A stretch of DNA of 64,000 nucleotides, taken from an uncultured Bacteroidaceae bacterium (GTDB taxonomy: Bacteria > Bacteroidota > Bacteroidia > Bacteroidales > Bacteroidaceae). How positions within the stretch are numbered: position 1 is the first letter of the stretch; each line of letters opens with the position of its first letter. This document shows, one piece after another, positions 32,183 to 41,136 of the stretch. Position numbers and translations under genes: made by a program. The stretch is from assembly GCA_905233765.1 (NCBI GenBank), contig CAJOCU010000009.1, forward strand, positions 1 to 64,000, given 5' to 3'. The notes below the pieces were generated by a model that was not told where the DNA came from, ran no database searches, and saw only the letters and a program-made list of their open reading frames with translations.

Positions 32183-32278
32183 GGAAAATTTTCGCGTTGT
32201 GACAGCTTATTAAGAAGGAAAAGTTCTGTTTGATATACATTTTCATGTAAAATGTGCAATAGATACAGAAAAAATGCT

Positions 32279-32286
32279 TACCTTTG
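32279..32286 (+). promoter_or_regulatory. Candidate -7 box for spt
   Basis: TACCTTTG is an exact -7 match 34 bases before the ATG. No TTTG is found at 19-21 bases upstream. Confidence 0.5.
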
Positions 32287-32320
32287 CACCGCTTTTTGAA
32301 AACACACCTTATTATTATAT

Positions 32321-33511
32321 ATGGGACTTTTACAAGACAGACTGGCCAAATATGACCGTCCTCAGAAGTATAAAGCGTTAGGAATTTATCCCTATTTCCG
32401 TGAGATAGAAGGGAAACAGGGAACAGAAGTTATTATGGATGGCCATCGCGTGCTGATGTTCGGCTCTAATGCCTATACGGGCCTGACAGGCGACGAACGT
32501 GTGATTCAGGCTGGTATCAAGGCGATGGAGCAGTACGGAAGTGGCTGTGCTGGTTCGCGTTTCCTTAATGGTACGCTGGACCTGCATGTGCAGTTGGAAA
32601 AGGAACTTGCCGCCTTCGTGGGCAAGGACGAGGCTATGTGCTTCGCTACGGGCTTTACCGTGAACAGCGGTGTGCTGGGCGTGCTCACAGATCGCCATGA
32701 CTATATCATCTGCGATGATCGTGACCATGCAAGCATTGTTGATGGCGTGCGTAGCAGCTTCTCGCGTTGCCTGAAGTATAAGCACAACGATATGGAGGAA
32801 CTGGAGAAGCTCTTGCAGAAATGTCCCGAGGATGTCGTAAAGCTCATCGTTGTCGATGGTGTTTTCTCGATGGAAGGTGACTTGGCTCCCTTGCCGAAGA
32901 TTGTGGAGTTGAAGAAGAAATATCCCAACACCGCCATCATGGTCGATGAGGCTCATGGTTTGGGTGTCTTTGGTAAGAACGGTCGTGGTGTCTGCGACCA
33001 CTTTGGACTGACTGCCGACGTGGATCTCATCATGGGCACATTCTCCAAGAGTCTGGCTAGCATCGGTGGCTTCATCGCAGCTGACAGCAGCATTATCAAC
33101 TACCTGCGTCACCACACCCGCACCTACATCTTCTCCGCTTCCTGCACACCTGCTGCTACGGCAGCCGCCCGCGAGGCACTGCACATCCTGCAGGAGGAGC
33201 CTGAGCGTATTGAGAAACTGTGGGAGGTTACCAACTATGCTCTGAAGCGATTCCGCGAGGCCGGTTTCGAGATTGGCGAGACGGAGAGCCCCATTATTCC
33301 GCTTTATGTACGCGACGTGGATAAGACGTTCGCTGTGACGAAGTTGGCCTTTGATGCCGGCGTGTTCATCAATCCTGTGATTCCGCCTGCATGCGCGCCA
33401 CAGGACACCCTCGTGCGCGTAGCGTTGATGGCTACCCACACGAAAGAGCAGGTTGACGAGGCAGTAGATGCTCTGACGGGCGTCTTCAAGCAGCTGGAGA
33501 TTATCAAATAG
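32321..33511 (+). CDS. spt: Serine palmitoyltransferase (alpha-oxoamine synthase family)
   Basis: 396 residues. It is a fold-type I PLP enzyme; the lysine that holds PLP lies in MGTFSKSLASIGGF, the ring-binding Asp in VDEAHGLGVFG, and the stacking His region in CDDRDHASIVDG. The start (LLQDRLAKYDRPQKYKALGIYPYFREIEGKQGTEV) and GSGCAGSRFLNGTLDLH match the Bacteroidota serine palmitoyltransferase rather than KBL or BioF. It condenses serine with palmitoyl-CoA (or acyl-ACP) to 3-ketosphinganine, the first step of sphingolipid synthesis. It is divergent from a lipid kinase gene. Confidence 0.88.
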   Translation: MGLLQDRLAKYDRPQKYKALGIYPYFREIEGKQGTEVIMDGHRVLMFGSNAYTGLTGDERVIQAGIKAMEQYGSGCAGSRFLNGTLDLHVQLEKELAAFVGKDEAMCFATGFTVNSGVLGVLTDRHDYIICDDRDHASIVDGVRSSFSRCLKYKHNDMEELEKLLQKCPEDVVKLIVVDGVFSMEGDLAPLPKIVELKKKYPNTAIMVDEAHGLGVFGKNGRGVCDHFGLTADVDLIMGTFSKSLASIGGFIAADSSIINYLRHHTRTYIFSASCTPAATAAAREALHILQEEPERIEKLWEVTNYALKRFREAGFEIGETESPIIPLYVRDVDKTFAVTKLAFDAGVFINPVIPPACAPQDTLVRVALMATHTKEQVDEAVDALTGVFKQLEIIK

Positions 33512-33551
33512 CGGCTAACGCAGGCTGAATAAAGAAATTTCGGGCGAAAAG

Positions 33552-33583
33552 TTTGGCCGTTTCGAGAAAACGCCGTACCTTTG
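33552..33583 (+). promoter_or_regulatory. Promoter for the two tRNA-Lys genes
   Basis: TTTG at 33552-33555, 20 bases, TACCTTTG at 33576-33583; the first tRNA starts 60 bases later. Confidence 0.7.
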
Positions 33584-33642
33584 CACCCGCAAAAGCCGAA
33601 AGGGCGGCTGAAGAGCCTCCCTTAGAGGCAACCAAGAATGTT

Positions 33643-33715
33643 GCGTCCTTAGCTCAGTTGGTAGAGCAATTGACTCTTAATCAATGGGTCCAGGGTTCGA
33701 GCCCCTGAGGGCGTA
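33643..33715 (+). tRNA. tRNA-Lys (anticodon CTT), copy 1
   Basis: Cloverleaf with acceptor GCGTCCT/AGGGCGT (G1-T72 and T4-G69 wobble), D-stem GCTC/GAGC, anticodon stem ATTGA/TCAAT with loop CTCTTAA (anticodon CTT at 33676-33678), T-arm CAGGG-TTCGAGC-CCCTG and discriminator A. CCA is not encoded. Confidence 0.95.
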
Positions 33716-33736
33716 CAAGGGTAAAAAACAAAGGAT

Positions 33737-33809
33737 GCGTCCTTAGCTCAGTTGGTAGAGCAATTGACTCTTAATCAATGGGTCCAGGGTTCGAGCCCCT
33801 GAGGGCGTA
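33737..33809 (+). tRNA. tRNA-Lys (anticodon CTT), copy 2
   Basis: All 73 bases are identical to copy 1, starting 94 bases further on. The 21-base spacer differs from the sequence in front of copy 1 except for the last few bases. Confidence 0.95.
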
Positions 33810-33812
33810 CAA

Positions 33813-33849
33813 GAAAACAGGTTTCATCATTGCGATGGAGCCTGTTTTC
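33813..33849 (+). terminator. Terminator hairpin after the tRNA-Lys pair
   Basis: GAAAACAGG (33813-33821) pairs with CCTGTTTTC (33841-33849) with further inner pairing (CATC/GATG). T-rich bases lie in and behind the second arm. Confidence 0.75.
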
Positions 33850-33921
33850 GTTACATTTTGACACGAAACTGTTGTGAAATGTTCAAAAAGTCGATAAAAG
33901 CATGTCTTTTTGCTCTTTTTT

Positions 33922-33953
33922 CTTGCACGCGTGCGGGAAAAAGTGTAATTTTG
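33922..33953 (+). promoter_or_regulatory. Promoter for the winged-helix gene
   Basis: CTTG (33922-33925), 20 bases, TAATTTTG (33946-33953); the gene starts at 34009. Confidence 0.55.
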
Positions 33954-34008
33954 CGCCGCAATTCAGAAAGGATTGCTTAGATCATTAACACAAAAGGTAA
34001 AAAGAATC

Positions 34009-34209
34009 ATGTTTGAAAATGCAGGATTGCTCGCAGGTGCTGTGTGGACAGCCCTGAATGAGAACGGCGCTCAGAACGCTAAAGATTTGAAAAAGGCTGC
34101 TAAAGTGAAGACTGACAAGGAACTCTATCTGGCTCTCGGTTGGTTGCTCCGCGAGGACAAGCTCGCCGTCGCTGGTGACGAGAAGGATCCCGTCTTCGGC
34201 CTCAAGTAA
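34009..34209 (+). CDS. Small winged-helix protein (DUF2582 type)
   Basis: 66 residues from ATG 34009 (MFENAGLLAGAVWTALNENG); an in-frame ATG at 33973 would add 12 basic residues and is less likely. The whole protein is one winged-helix fold: GAVWTALNENGAQNAKDLKKAAKVKTDKELYLALGWLLREDKLAVAGDEKDPVFGL, as in the DUF2582 family. It probably binds DNA, but the partner is unknown. It has its own promoter and a strong terminator, so it is a single-gene unit. Confidence 0.88.
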   Translation: MFENAGLLAGAVWTALNENGAQNAKDLKKAAKVKTDKELYLALGWLLREDKLAVAGDEKDPVFGLK

Positions 34210-34237
34210 AAAGGAGAAATTACTTTAAAAGTATCAT

Positions 34238-34273
34238 TTCCCGTGTAAGGTTTACCCTTACATGGGATTTTTT
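34238..34273 (+). terminator. Intrinsic terminator
   Basis: TCCCGTGTAAGG (34239-34250) pairs with CCTTACATGGGA (34256-34267) with one G-T pair, followed by six T. Confidence 0.9.
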
Positions 34274-34304
34274 ATGAACTATCGGGCAAAATTCATGCTC
34301 TTCA

Positions 34305-34336
34305 TTTGTCCAAACCGCAGATTCTTATTACCTTTG
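34305..34336 (+). promoter_or_regulatory. Promoter for lepA
   Basis: TTTG at 34305-34308, 20 bases, TACCTTTG at 34329-34336, then ATG at 34341: a nearly leaderless message. Confidence 0.7.
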
Positions 34337-34340
34337 CGCC

Positions 34341-36125
34341 ATGAAACATATCCGTAACTTCTGTATCATTGCACACATAGACCACGGGAAGAGCACCTTG
34401 GCCGACCGCTTGCTGGAACGAACCAATACGATTCAGGTAACGGAAGGGCAGATGCTCGACGACATGGATTTGGAGCGTGAGCGTGGCATTACCATCAAGA
34501 GTCACGCCATTCAGATGGAGTATGTGCGTGATGGAGAGAAGTTCATCCTCAACCTCATTGACACCCCGGGTCACGTGGACTTCAGCTATGAGGTTAGCCG
34601 CAGCATCGCTGCCTGTGAGGGCGCGCTCCTCGTGGTGGATGCTACGCAAGGTGTGCAGGCGCAGACCATTTCGAACCTTTACATGGCCATCGACCACGAC
34701 CTGGAGATTGTTCCAGTCGTGAACAAATGCGATATGCCCAATGCAATGCCCGAGGAAGTAGAGGATGAGATTATCGATCTGCTTGGCTGCAAGCGCGAGG
34801 AGATTATCCGTGCCAGCGGCAAGACGGGCGAGGGCGTCGATGACATCCTCAACGCCGTCGTGGATCGCATCCCGTGTCCGAGGGGAGATGAGAATGCGCC
34901 GCTGCAGGCCCTCATCTTCGACTCTGTCTTCAATTCGTTCCGCGGCATCATCGCGTACTTCAAGATTGTCAACGGCAGCATCAAGAGCGGTGACGAGGTG
35001 GCGTTCATCAATACCGGCAAGGAGTACAAAGCCGACGAGATCGGCACGCTTCGGATGGATATGGTTCCACGCAAGGAACTGCACTGCGGCGATGTGGGTT
35101 ATATCGTCAGTGGCATCAAGACCGCTACCGAGGTGAAGGTCGGCGATACCATCACTCACGTGGCGACGATGGGGCAGGTGAGCGCCATCGCCGGCTTTGA
35201 AGAAGTGAAGCCGATGGTCTTTGCCGGCGTCTATCCCATCGAGACGGAGGACTACGAGAACCTGCGCGCCTCGCTGGAGAAGCTGCAGCTGAACGACGCC
35301 TCGCTGACCTTCCAACCCGAGTCGTCGGTGGCACTGGGCTTCGGCTTCCGTTGCGGCTTCTTGGGACTGCTGCACATGGAAATCGTGCAGGAGCGTCTCG
35401 ACCGCGAGTTCAATATGGATGTCATCACGACGGTGCCCAACGTATCGTACATGGTCTATGACAAACACGGCGAGGTGAAGGAAGTGCACAACCCGGCAGG
35501 CATGCCTGATCCAACGCTCATCGAGCGCATCGAAGAGCCTTATATCCACGCCTCTGTTATCACGACGGCCAACTTCATTGGGCCCATCATGACATTGTGC
35601 CTTGGCAAGCGCGGCGAGCTCATTCGCCAGGACTTCATTAGCGGAAACCGCGTAGAGATTCAGTTTGCGATGCCGCTGGGCGAGATTGTCATCGACTTCT
35701 ACGACAAGCTGAAGAGCATCTCCAAGGGTTACGCCTCGTTTGACTACCATCAGGATGGCTTCCGTCCGTCGAAGTTGGTGAAGCTCGACATTCTGTTGAA
35801 CGGCGAGCCGGTGGATGCCCTCTCGACGCTCACGCATGTCGATAACTCTGTGGATTTCGGACGCCGCATGTGCGAGAAACTCAAGGAGCTGCTGCCGCGC
35901 CAGCAGTTCGACATCGCCATCCAGGCTGCTATTGGTGCCAAGATTATTGCCCGCGAGACCGTGAAGCAGGTTCGCAAGGATGTGACAGCCAAGTGCTACG
36001 GCGGCGACATCAGCCGCAAGCGTAAGTTGCTGGAGAAGCAGAAGCGAGGCAAGAAGCGCATGAAGCAAATCGGCAATGTGCAAGTGCCGCAGAAAGCCTT
36101 CCTTGCTGTGTTGAAATTAGACTGA
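34341..36125 (+). CDS. lepA: Elongation factor 4 (LepA)
   Basis: 594 residues, the normal length. GTPase motifs are complete: G1 [15 protein letters not shown]2 with RGITIKSH, G3 [13 protein letters not shown]4 NKCDMPNA and G5 SGKTGEG. The LepA-specific C-terminal domain follows ([35 protein letters not shown] and the basic end [25 protein letters not shown]). It works on the ribosome during initiation or under stress. It lies directly upstream of a Crp-family gene. Confidence 0.97.
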   Translation: MKHIRNFCIIAHIDHGKSTLADRLLERTNTIQVTEGQMLDDMDLERERGITIKSHAIQMEYVRDGEKFILNLIDTPGHVDFSYEVSRSIAACEGALLVVDATQGVQAQTISNLYMAIDHDLEIVPVVNKCDMPNAMPEEVEDEIIDLLGCKREEIIRASGKTGEGVDDILNAVVDRIPCPRGDENAPLQALIFDSVFNSFRGIIAYFKIVNGSIKSGDEVAFINTGKEYKADEIGTLRMDMVPRKELHCGDVGYIVSGIKTATEVKVGDTITHVATMGQVSAIAGFEEVKPMVFAGVYPIETEDYENLRASLEKLQLNDASLTFQPESSVALGFGFRCGFLGLLHMEIVQERLDREFNMDVITTVPNVSYMVYDKHGEVKEVHNPAGMPDPTLIERIEEPYIHASVITTANFIGPIMTLCLGKRGELIRQDFISGNRVEIQFAMPLGEIVIDFYDKLKSISKGYASFDYHQDGFRPSKLVKLDILLNGEPVDALSTLTHVDNSVDFGRRMCEKLKELLPRQQFDIAIQAAIGAKIIARETVKQVRKDVTAKCYGGDISRKRKLLEKQKRGKKRMKQIGNVQVPQKAFLAVLKLD

Positions 36126-36183
36126 ATTCGGTTATATGAAAAAAATAACGCCCAATTATAACGCCCAAAATCAAAGCAAAACT

Positions 36184-36765
36184 ATGGACAAACTGAGAGA
36201 CATTGCCCGCGAGATAGCCCGAGGTTACTGCACCCTCTCTACTCAGGGTATCACTACGCTGGCCGGCATACTTATTCCTTTCAAGGTACAGAAAGGGGAG
36301 AAGATGCTGCAGGAAGGCGATGTGTGTAAATTCATGTATTATGTGGAGAAAGGCATGGTTCGCCAATTCTATTACAAAGGTGGCCGTGATGTGACGGAGC
36401 ATTTCTCCTACGAAGGTCGTATTGTGATTTGTATCGAGAGCTTCCTGAAGCAAACCCCGTCGCGACTGATGGTGGAAGCATTAGAGAATTCTTATCTCTA
36501 TGGTATTCCTCATGATGCTTTTTTGGAACTGGTGGAGACCGATAAGGAGATGGCCAAGCTCTATCGCAACATTCTGGAGCACGCCCTCATCTCTTCGCAG
36601 GAGCACGCCGATAGCCAACGTTTCGAGAACGCTACAGAACGCTATGTGCGCCTATTGAAGAGCAAACCCGAAATCATTCTTCGTGCGCCGATGGTTCATG
36701 TGGCCTCGTTCTTGCAGATGACGCCTGAGACACTGAGTCGCGTTCGTTCCTCGCATGTTGACTAA
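36184..36765 (+). CDS. Crp/Fnr-family transcriptional regulator
   Basis: 193 residues if ATG 36184 (MDKLRDIAREIARGYCTLS) is used; an in-frame ATG at 36136, 11 bases after the lepA stop, would add 16 polar residues and cannot be excluded. The cyclic-nucleotide-binding fold (IPFKVQKGEKMLQEGDVCKFMYYVEKGMVRQFYYKGGRDVTEHFSYEGR) leads to a helical linker and a C-terminal helix-turn-helix (RAPMVHVASFLQMTPETLSRVR). It lacks the cysteines of Fnr. Target and ligand are unknown. The 3' end overlaps the next gene by 11 bases. Confidence 0.85.
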   Translation: MDKLRDIAREIARGYCTLSTQGITTLAGILIPFKVQKGEKMLQEGDVCKFMYYVEKGMVRQFYYKGGRDVTEHFSYEGRIVICIESFLKQTPSRLMVEALENSYLYGIPHDAFLELVETDKEMAKLYRNILEHALISSQEHADSQRFENATERYVRLLKSKPEIILRAPMVHVASFLQMTPETLSRVRSSHVD

Positions 36766-37516
36766 GGCCACCCAGAAACTGGTTCGCTCCCTTGACACGC
36801 GCAAAGGGCGTCGCAAGGAGGGGCTCTTCGTAGCCGAAGGGCCTAAGTTGGTAGGTGAGTTGTTAGGACATTTCGATTGTGTGCGCCTGGTGGCGACCGA
36901 AGCGTGGACGATGGCGTACGATGGCATCGTTCCCGTGGATGTGGTGACGGAGGAGGAACTGCAGCGCATCAGCCTGCAACAGACGCCCCAGCATGTGTTA
37001 GCGCTTTTTCGTATTCCCGATGATGAGGGCTCGATGGCAGAAGTGGCTCGCGACCAGCTATGCATCGCCCTTGATGGCGTGCAGGACCCCGGGAATTTGG
37101 GTACTATTGTCCGTTTGGCCGACTGGTTCGGCATTCATGATATATGGTGCTCTCAGGGGACGGCCGACATTTGGAACCCCAAGGCCGTGCAAGCTTCGAT
37201 GGGTGGTCTTGCGCGTGTACGTGTACATTATGTAGATTTAGTTTCGCAGTTGCAGGCTTTGCCCGTAGCTGTTCCCCTCTATGGAACTTCCCTTCGCGGC
37301 CAGAGCCTCTGGCAGGCGCAGTTGGCTCCTAGTGGCATCGTGGTGATGGGCAATGAAGGCAATGGCGTTAGTGCAGAAGTGGATGCGCTCTGCCGCCAGC
37401 GTCTGCTGATTCCCAATTATCCCGCGGGCCTCCCTACAACCGAAAGTTTGAATGTGGCGATGGCCACAGGTATCGTGCTTGCCGAATTCCGACGCCAGCA
37501 GTTGATGACACAATGA
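36755..37516 (+). CDS. TrmH/SpoU-family RNA 2'-O-methyltransferase
   Basis: 253 residues. The SPOUT motifs are present: motif 1 ALDGVQDPGNLGTIVRLADWFGI, motif 2 GIVVMGNEGNGVSAEVDALCRQRLLIPNY and motif 3 LPTTESLNVAMATGIVLAEF, which make the AdoMet knot. The N-terminal substrate domain (KLVRSLDTRKGRRKEGLFVAEGPKLVGELL) is the RlmB/TsnR type. It methylates a ribose in rRNA or tRNA; the site is not readable. It overlaps both neighbours and so is coupled with the regulator and TamL. Confidence 0.92.
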   Translation: MLTKATQKLVRSLDTRKGRRKEGLFVAEGPKLVGELLGHFDCVRLVATEAWTMAYDGIVPVDVVTEEELQRISLQQTPQHVLALFRIPDDEGSMAEVARDQLCIALDGVQDPGNLGTIVRLADWFGIHDIWCSQGTADIWNPKAVQASMGGLARVRVHYVDLVSQLQALPVAVPLYGTSLRGQSLWQAQLAPSGIVVMGNEGNGVSAEVDALCRQRLLIPNYPAGLPTTESLNVAMATGIVLAEFRRQQLMTQ

Positions 37517-39852
37517 AGCATAGCGCACGATACCTAGGAAGGCCTTTGTCGGCGATACTCATGGTGGTGTTGCTGTCGCAATTGTTTTCTTGTGCGCCCA
37601 CTCGTTTCATCCCTGAGGGTGAATATATGCTGGAGAAGACATCGGTCCATACTGACGATGGCGATGTCTCGACCTCGAATCTCTCCGGCTATATTCGTCA
37701 ACGCGCAAACTCCAAGTGGTTTAGCCTTTTCAAGGTTCCCATGGCTGTCTATTGTATCAGCGGCACGGACAGCACCAAGCGCATCAACCGTTTCTTTCGC
37801 CGTATAGGTGAGGCTCCCGTGGTCTATGACAGTGTTCAGGCGGAACGGGGTAGGGCAAACATGGAGGCTGCTGTGAAGAACTTGGGTTTCCTGAATGGTA
37901 CGGTGTCGCTGCATGAGAAGCGGAGTAAGCGGCGCACAGTAGTGGACTTTCGGGTTCATGCCGGCAAGCGATACATCGTTAATCGTATAGACTATGCCAT
38001 TGACGATTCTGTGGTGGCAGACTTGGTGCTGGGCGACACGCTGCAATCGCTGATGTACAGGGGGATGCCTTTTGATGCTAACGTCCTCAATGAAGAGCGC
38101 AGCCGCATTACCGCGATGTTGCAGAACGAGGGCTTCCAACGCTTCAACAAGAGTTTCGTGCGCTTCGAGGCCGATACAACGATAGGTCGTCAGCAGGTGA
38201 ACTTAACCTTGCACATTCCGTTGTATCGTGCATCGGCCAATGACACCTTGAGCCTTCATCAGCGCTATTACATAGGGACTGTGAATTACCTTACGGATGT
38301 AGAGTTGCAAGCCTTCAAGAGCCAGCGTGATCAATTGGACAGCATGGTGGTCCGTTCTTTGCATTTCTACCAGCGTAAGGATATGTCTTTGAGCCCTTTG
38401 TTTCTGGTTAATAAGACCGACTTGCGCCCAGGACGCTTGTATGAGGAGCGTCATGTTCAGTCCACCTATAGCAACCTGGCCTCGCTCTCGGCCGTGATGG
38501 GCACGAGCGTCGTACTGGAGCCTTCGCTCACCGCGCCCGATACCCTGGATGCTTACGTGAGTATTTTCACTTCCAAGCGTCACGGCCTTTCGGCTGAATT
38601 GGAGGGAACCAACTCGGCAGGAGACTTTGGAGCGGCTGTCAGCGTGGGCTATCAGAACCGCAACCTCTTCCGTCGTTCAGCGCTTTTCTCGCTGAAGCTG
38701 CGCGGTGCTTTCGAAGCCATCAAAGGGCTCGAGGGTTATACGGACCAGAACTATCTGGAGTATAGTGCCGAAGCCAACCTGAACTTCCCCGAGTTCATGT
38801 TTCCCTTCCTCTCGCGGCGTTTCAGGCGTTCTGTGAATGCTCAGAGTATCGCCTCACTTATGTTCGATTCTCAGGACCGTCCCGAGTTTCATCGCCGCGT
38901 GTTGACAGCGGCCTGGCGCTATCGCTGGAACCGTTTCGACCTCAAGCGTCAGCACCGCGTGGACCTGATTGATTTGAACTATGTCTTCATGCCTTGGATT
39001 TCCGAGACATTCCAGCGTGAATACCTCTCCAACGACGGTAGCCGTAACGCCATCTTGCGTTACAACTACGAGAACCTGTTCATCATGAAGGCGGGCTACT
39101 CGTTCCAGTACACCAGCGTGATGCCCAATATGCAGAATGCCATTTACGGCCGCAATGCATGGAGCATTCGTTTTGGCGTTGAGACGGCGGGCAATCTTCT
39201 TTATGGTCTCTCGCATTTGACCGATGGCCCTCATTCTGACCGTCTGGATGCCTACACGCTTTTCAATATAGCTTATGCTCAGTATGTGAAGGGCGATTTT
39301 GACTTTGCCAAGAGTTTCAGCTTTGATGAGCGCAATTCGTTGGCCATCCATGCAGCGCTCGGTATTGCGTATCCCTATGGCAACTCCACGGTGTTGCCCT
39401 ATGAAAAGCGTTATTTCAGCGGTGGTGCCAATAGTGTGCGTGGTTGGAGTGTGCGCGGTCTGGGACCTGGCAGCTTTTCGGGAAACGACGGCAAGGTCGA
39501 TTTCATTCGCCAGACGGGCGACATGAAACTGGACTTGAGCGCAGAGTACCGCACGCATTTGTTCTGGAAGATAGACGCTGCCGTGTTCGTGGATGCCGGT
39601 AATATCTGGACCTTGCGCGACTACGAGGAGCAGCCCGGCGGCCAGTTCAAGTGGAACACCTTCTGGAAGCAGATCGCGGTGGCCTATGGTCTGGGTATCC
39701 GCCTGAACTTCGGCTATTTCATCCTTCGTCTGGACGGCGGCATGAAGGCTGTGAACCCAGCTTACGAGAACGCCCGTGATCATTTCCCCATCATCCATCC
39801 CAACTTCAAGCGCGATTTCCAGTTGCATTTCGCCGTAGGCTTGCCTTATTAA
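37513..39852 (+). CDS. tamL: TamL-type lipid-anchored BamA/TamA outer-membrane protein
   Basis: 779 residues. A lipoprotein signal (VVLLSQLFSCAPTRFIPEGEYML, Cys about 27) precedes POTRA-like domains (about 30-330) and a C-terminal Omp85 beta-barrel with the family signatures YFSGGANSVRGWSVRGLGPG and a final aromatic strand (FQLHFAVGLPY). The lipid anchor on an Omp85 protein is the mark of TamL, which replaces TamA in Bacteroidota. It takes part in outer-membrane assembly with TamB. It overlaps the methyltransferase by four bases. Confidence 0.88.
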   Translation: MKHSARYLGRPLSAILMVVLLSQLFSCAPTRFIPEGEYMLEKTSVHTDDGDVSTSNLSGYIRQRANSKWFSLFKVPMAVYCISGTDSTKRINRFFRRIGEAPVVYDSVQAERGRANMEAAVKNLGFLNGTVSLHEKRSKRRTVVDFRVHAGKRYIVNRIDYAIDDSVVADLVLGDTLQSLMYRGMPFDANVLNEERSRITAMLQNEGFQRFNKSFVRFEADTTIGRQQVNLTLHIPLYRASANDTLSLHQRYYIGTVNYLTDVELQAFKSQRDQLDSMVVRSLHFYQRKDMSLSPLFLVNKTDLRPGRLYEERHVQSTYSNLASLSAVMGTSVVLEPSLTAPDTLDAYVSIFTSKRHGLSAELEGTNSAGDFGAAVSVGYQNRNLFRRSALFSLKLRGAFEAIKGLEGYTDQNYLEYSAEANLNFPEFMFPFLSRRFRRSVNAQSIASLMFDSQDRPEFHRRVLTAAWRYRWNRFDLKRQHRVDLIDLNYVFMPWISETFQREYLSNDGSRNAILRYNYENLFIMKAGYSFQYTSVMPNMQNAIYGRNAWSIRFGVETAGNLLYGLSHLTDGPHSDRLDAYTLFNIAYAQYVKGDFDFAKSFSFDERNSLAIHAALGIAYPYGNSTVLPYEKRYFSGGANSVRGWSVRGLGPGSFSGNDGKVDFIRQTGDMKLDLSAEYRTHLFWKIDAAVFVDAGNIWTLRDYEEQPGGQFKWNTFWKQIAVAYGLGIRLNFGYFILRLDGGMKAVNPAYENARDHFPIIHPNFKRDFQLHFAVGLPY

Positions 39853-39956
39853 AAGCGTTTGCTTTGTTGGGTGTGTAACGAACCACTTTTGGCTCGGACT
39901 TGTAGCAAAAAAATCAAAAAAAGAGTGATTCGTGGCGCGCTTAGCAATATTTTTCG

Positions 39957-39964
39957 TACCTTTG
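39957..39964 (+). promoter_or_regulatory. Candidate -7 box for the metallo-hydrolase gene
   Basis: TACCTTTG lies 21 bases before the ATG at 39986 and lies inside the longer open frame, which supports the shorter start. Confidence 0.5.
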
Positions 39965-39985
39965 CGCGCAGAAAATAGAACCTGT

Positions 39986-40798
39986 ATGCTTAAGTTCTTA
40001 TGTTTAGGCAGTGGAAGCAGTGGCAACTGCTATTGCCTGTGGACAAACAACGATGGCATTCTCATTGATGCGGGCCTTGGCTTTCGCACGATGCGACGGC
40101 ATTTATCGTCGTTCGGTGTGGATGTCAAACAGTTTCACACGGTCCTGATCACCCACGACCATGCAGACCATATCAAGTCCGTTGGGAAGTTGGCTTCGGA
40201 GCTGGGATTGCCTATTTACTCGACGCGGTTGGTGCACGAGGGGATTGCGCGCAACTATTGTGTATCTCCGAAGTTGAACGCCAGCCAGCAGTTCTTCCTG
40301 GAAAAGGATGTGACGGTGCAGCTGGGCGATTTCAGCGTGACGGCTTTCCCTGTCCCACACGACAGCAACGACTGCGTGGGCTATCATATTGAGGCAGAGG
40401 GCGTCCGCTTCAGCCTGATAACGGATGTTGGTCATGTCACCGAGCGCATCAAGGACGAGGTATCAACGGCCAATTACCTGGTGTTGGAGAGCAACCATGA
40501 CCACGAGATGCTCATGGCCGGCCCCTATCCAGCGCATCTGAAGGGACGCATATCCAGCGAGTATGGCCATCTGAGCAACAGGGAGGCCGCCGAACTGCTG
40601 GCCAACAGTTCCAGTCCATCGCTGAAACATGTTTGGTTGTGCCATCTGAGCGAGGAGAACAATCACCCCGTGCTCGCCAGTAAGACGGTCGATAGTGTCC
40701 TGCGCAGTTATGGTATTGTGCCAGGCGTGGACTTCCAGGTGGAAGTGCTACGGCGCAAGGTTCCCAGTGCCATCTACGAACTCTCGCCCGTTGAGTAG
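39986..40798 (+). CDS. MBL-fold metallo-hydrolase (WalJ/YycJ-like)
   Basis: 270 residues from ATG 39986 (MLKFLCLGSGSSGNCYCL), the usual family start. The metal-binding motif THDHADHIKS, the later HDSND and the NHDHEML/HLKGRISSEYGHLSNREAA region match WalJ/YycJ-type beta-lactamase-fold hydrolases, thought to act on nucleic acid. Two or more zinc ions are expected. The 3' end overlaps a convergent small gene by 25 bases. Confidence 0.9.
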   Translation: MLKFLCLGSGSSGNCYCLWTNNDGILIDAGLGFRTMRRHLSSFGVDVKQFHTVLITHDHADHIKSVGKLASELGLPIYSTRLVHEGIARNYCVSPKLNASQQFFLEKDVTVQLGDFSVTAFPVPHDSNDCVGYHIEAEGVRFSLITDVGHVTERIKDEVSTANYLVLESNHDHEMLMAGPYPAHLKGRISSEYGHLSNREAAELLANSSSPSLKHVWLCHLSEENNHPVLASKTVDSVLRSYGIVPGVDFQVEVLRRKVPSAIYELSPVE

Positions 40799-41034
40799 TC
40801 ATCAAACAGGTGGTCCGATTCTTCGTAGCTGTTGAAATGCTGGATGTTGCGGCTCTCGCCAAAGGAGGCAGAAAAGAGTTTACACAACCGGTTGGTTTCT
40901 GCAACCTGTCGCTCTTTGAGGATGCTGCATTGTGCAACAATCGGGTTCTTCTGCCACTGGTAATAAGCGGTAGCGTTCTTGCAGTCAATGCATCTCACGA
41001 AATTGTCAAGAGAGTTTTTATTGTTGCTTGCCAT
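40774..41034 (-). CDS. Small cysteine-containing protein of unknown function
   Basis: 86 residues from ATG 41034 (MASNNKNSLDNFVRCIDCKNATAYYQWQKNPIVAQCSILKERQVAET). Cys-x2-Cys with a further Cys in AQC and one in RLC could hold a zinc ion. The end is acidic. A similar short protein is, as I recall, present in other Bacteroidales genomes, which favours a real gene, but I cannot name its function. Its 3' end overlaps the metallo-hydrolase gene. Confidence 0.6.
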   Translation of the reverse strand: MASNNKNSLDNFVRCIDCKNATAYYQWQKNPIVAQCSILKERQVAETNRLCKLFSASFGESRNIQHFNSYEESDHLFDDYSTGESS

Positions 41035-41136
41035 AATGCTGATGCTGAAATTCGGTTGCGAAATTAGTGAAAAAGGCTGATGTAGCCAACTTTTAAGTAA
41101 ATTATCTTCAAGATTCAACCAAACAAATTGTTTTCT

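Noticed and set aside
33643..33809. Possible integration site next to tRNA genes
   Set aside because: No integrase, no repeated tRNA 3' fragment downstream, and housekeeping genes on both sides.
34302..36083. An open frame of 593 codons opposite lepA
   Set aside because: It is a shadow of a strongly biased gene; composition is rich in His, Val, Leu and Asp without domain pattern.
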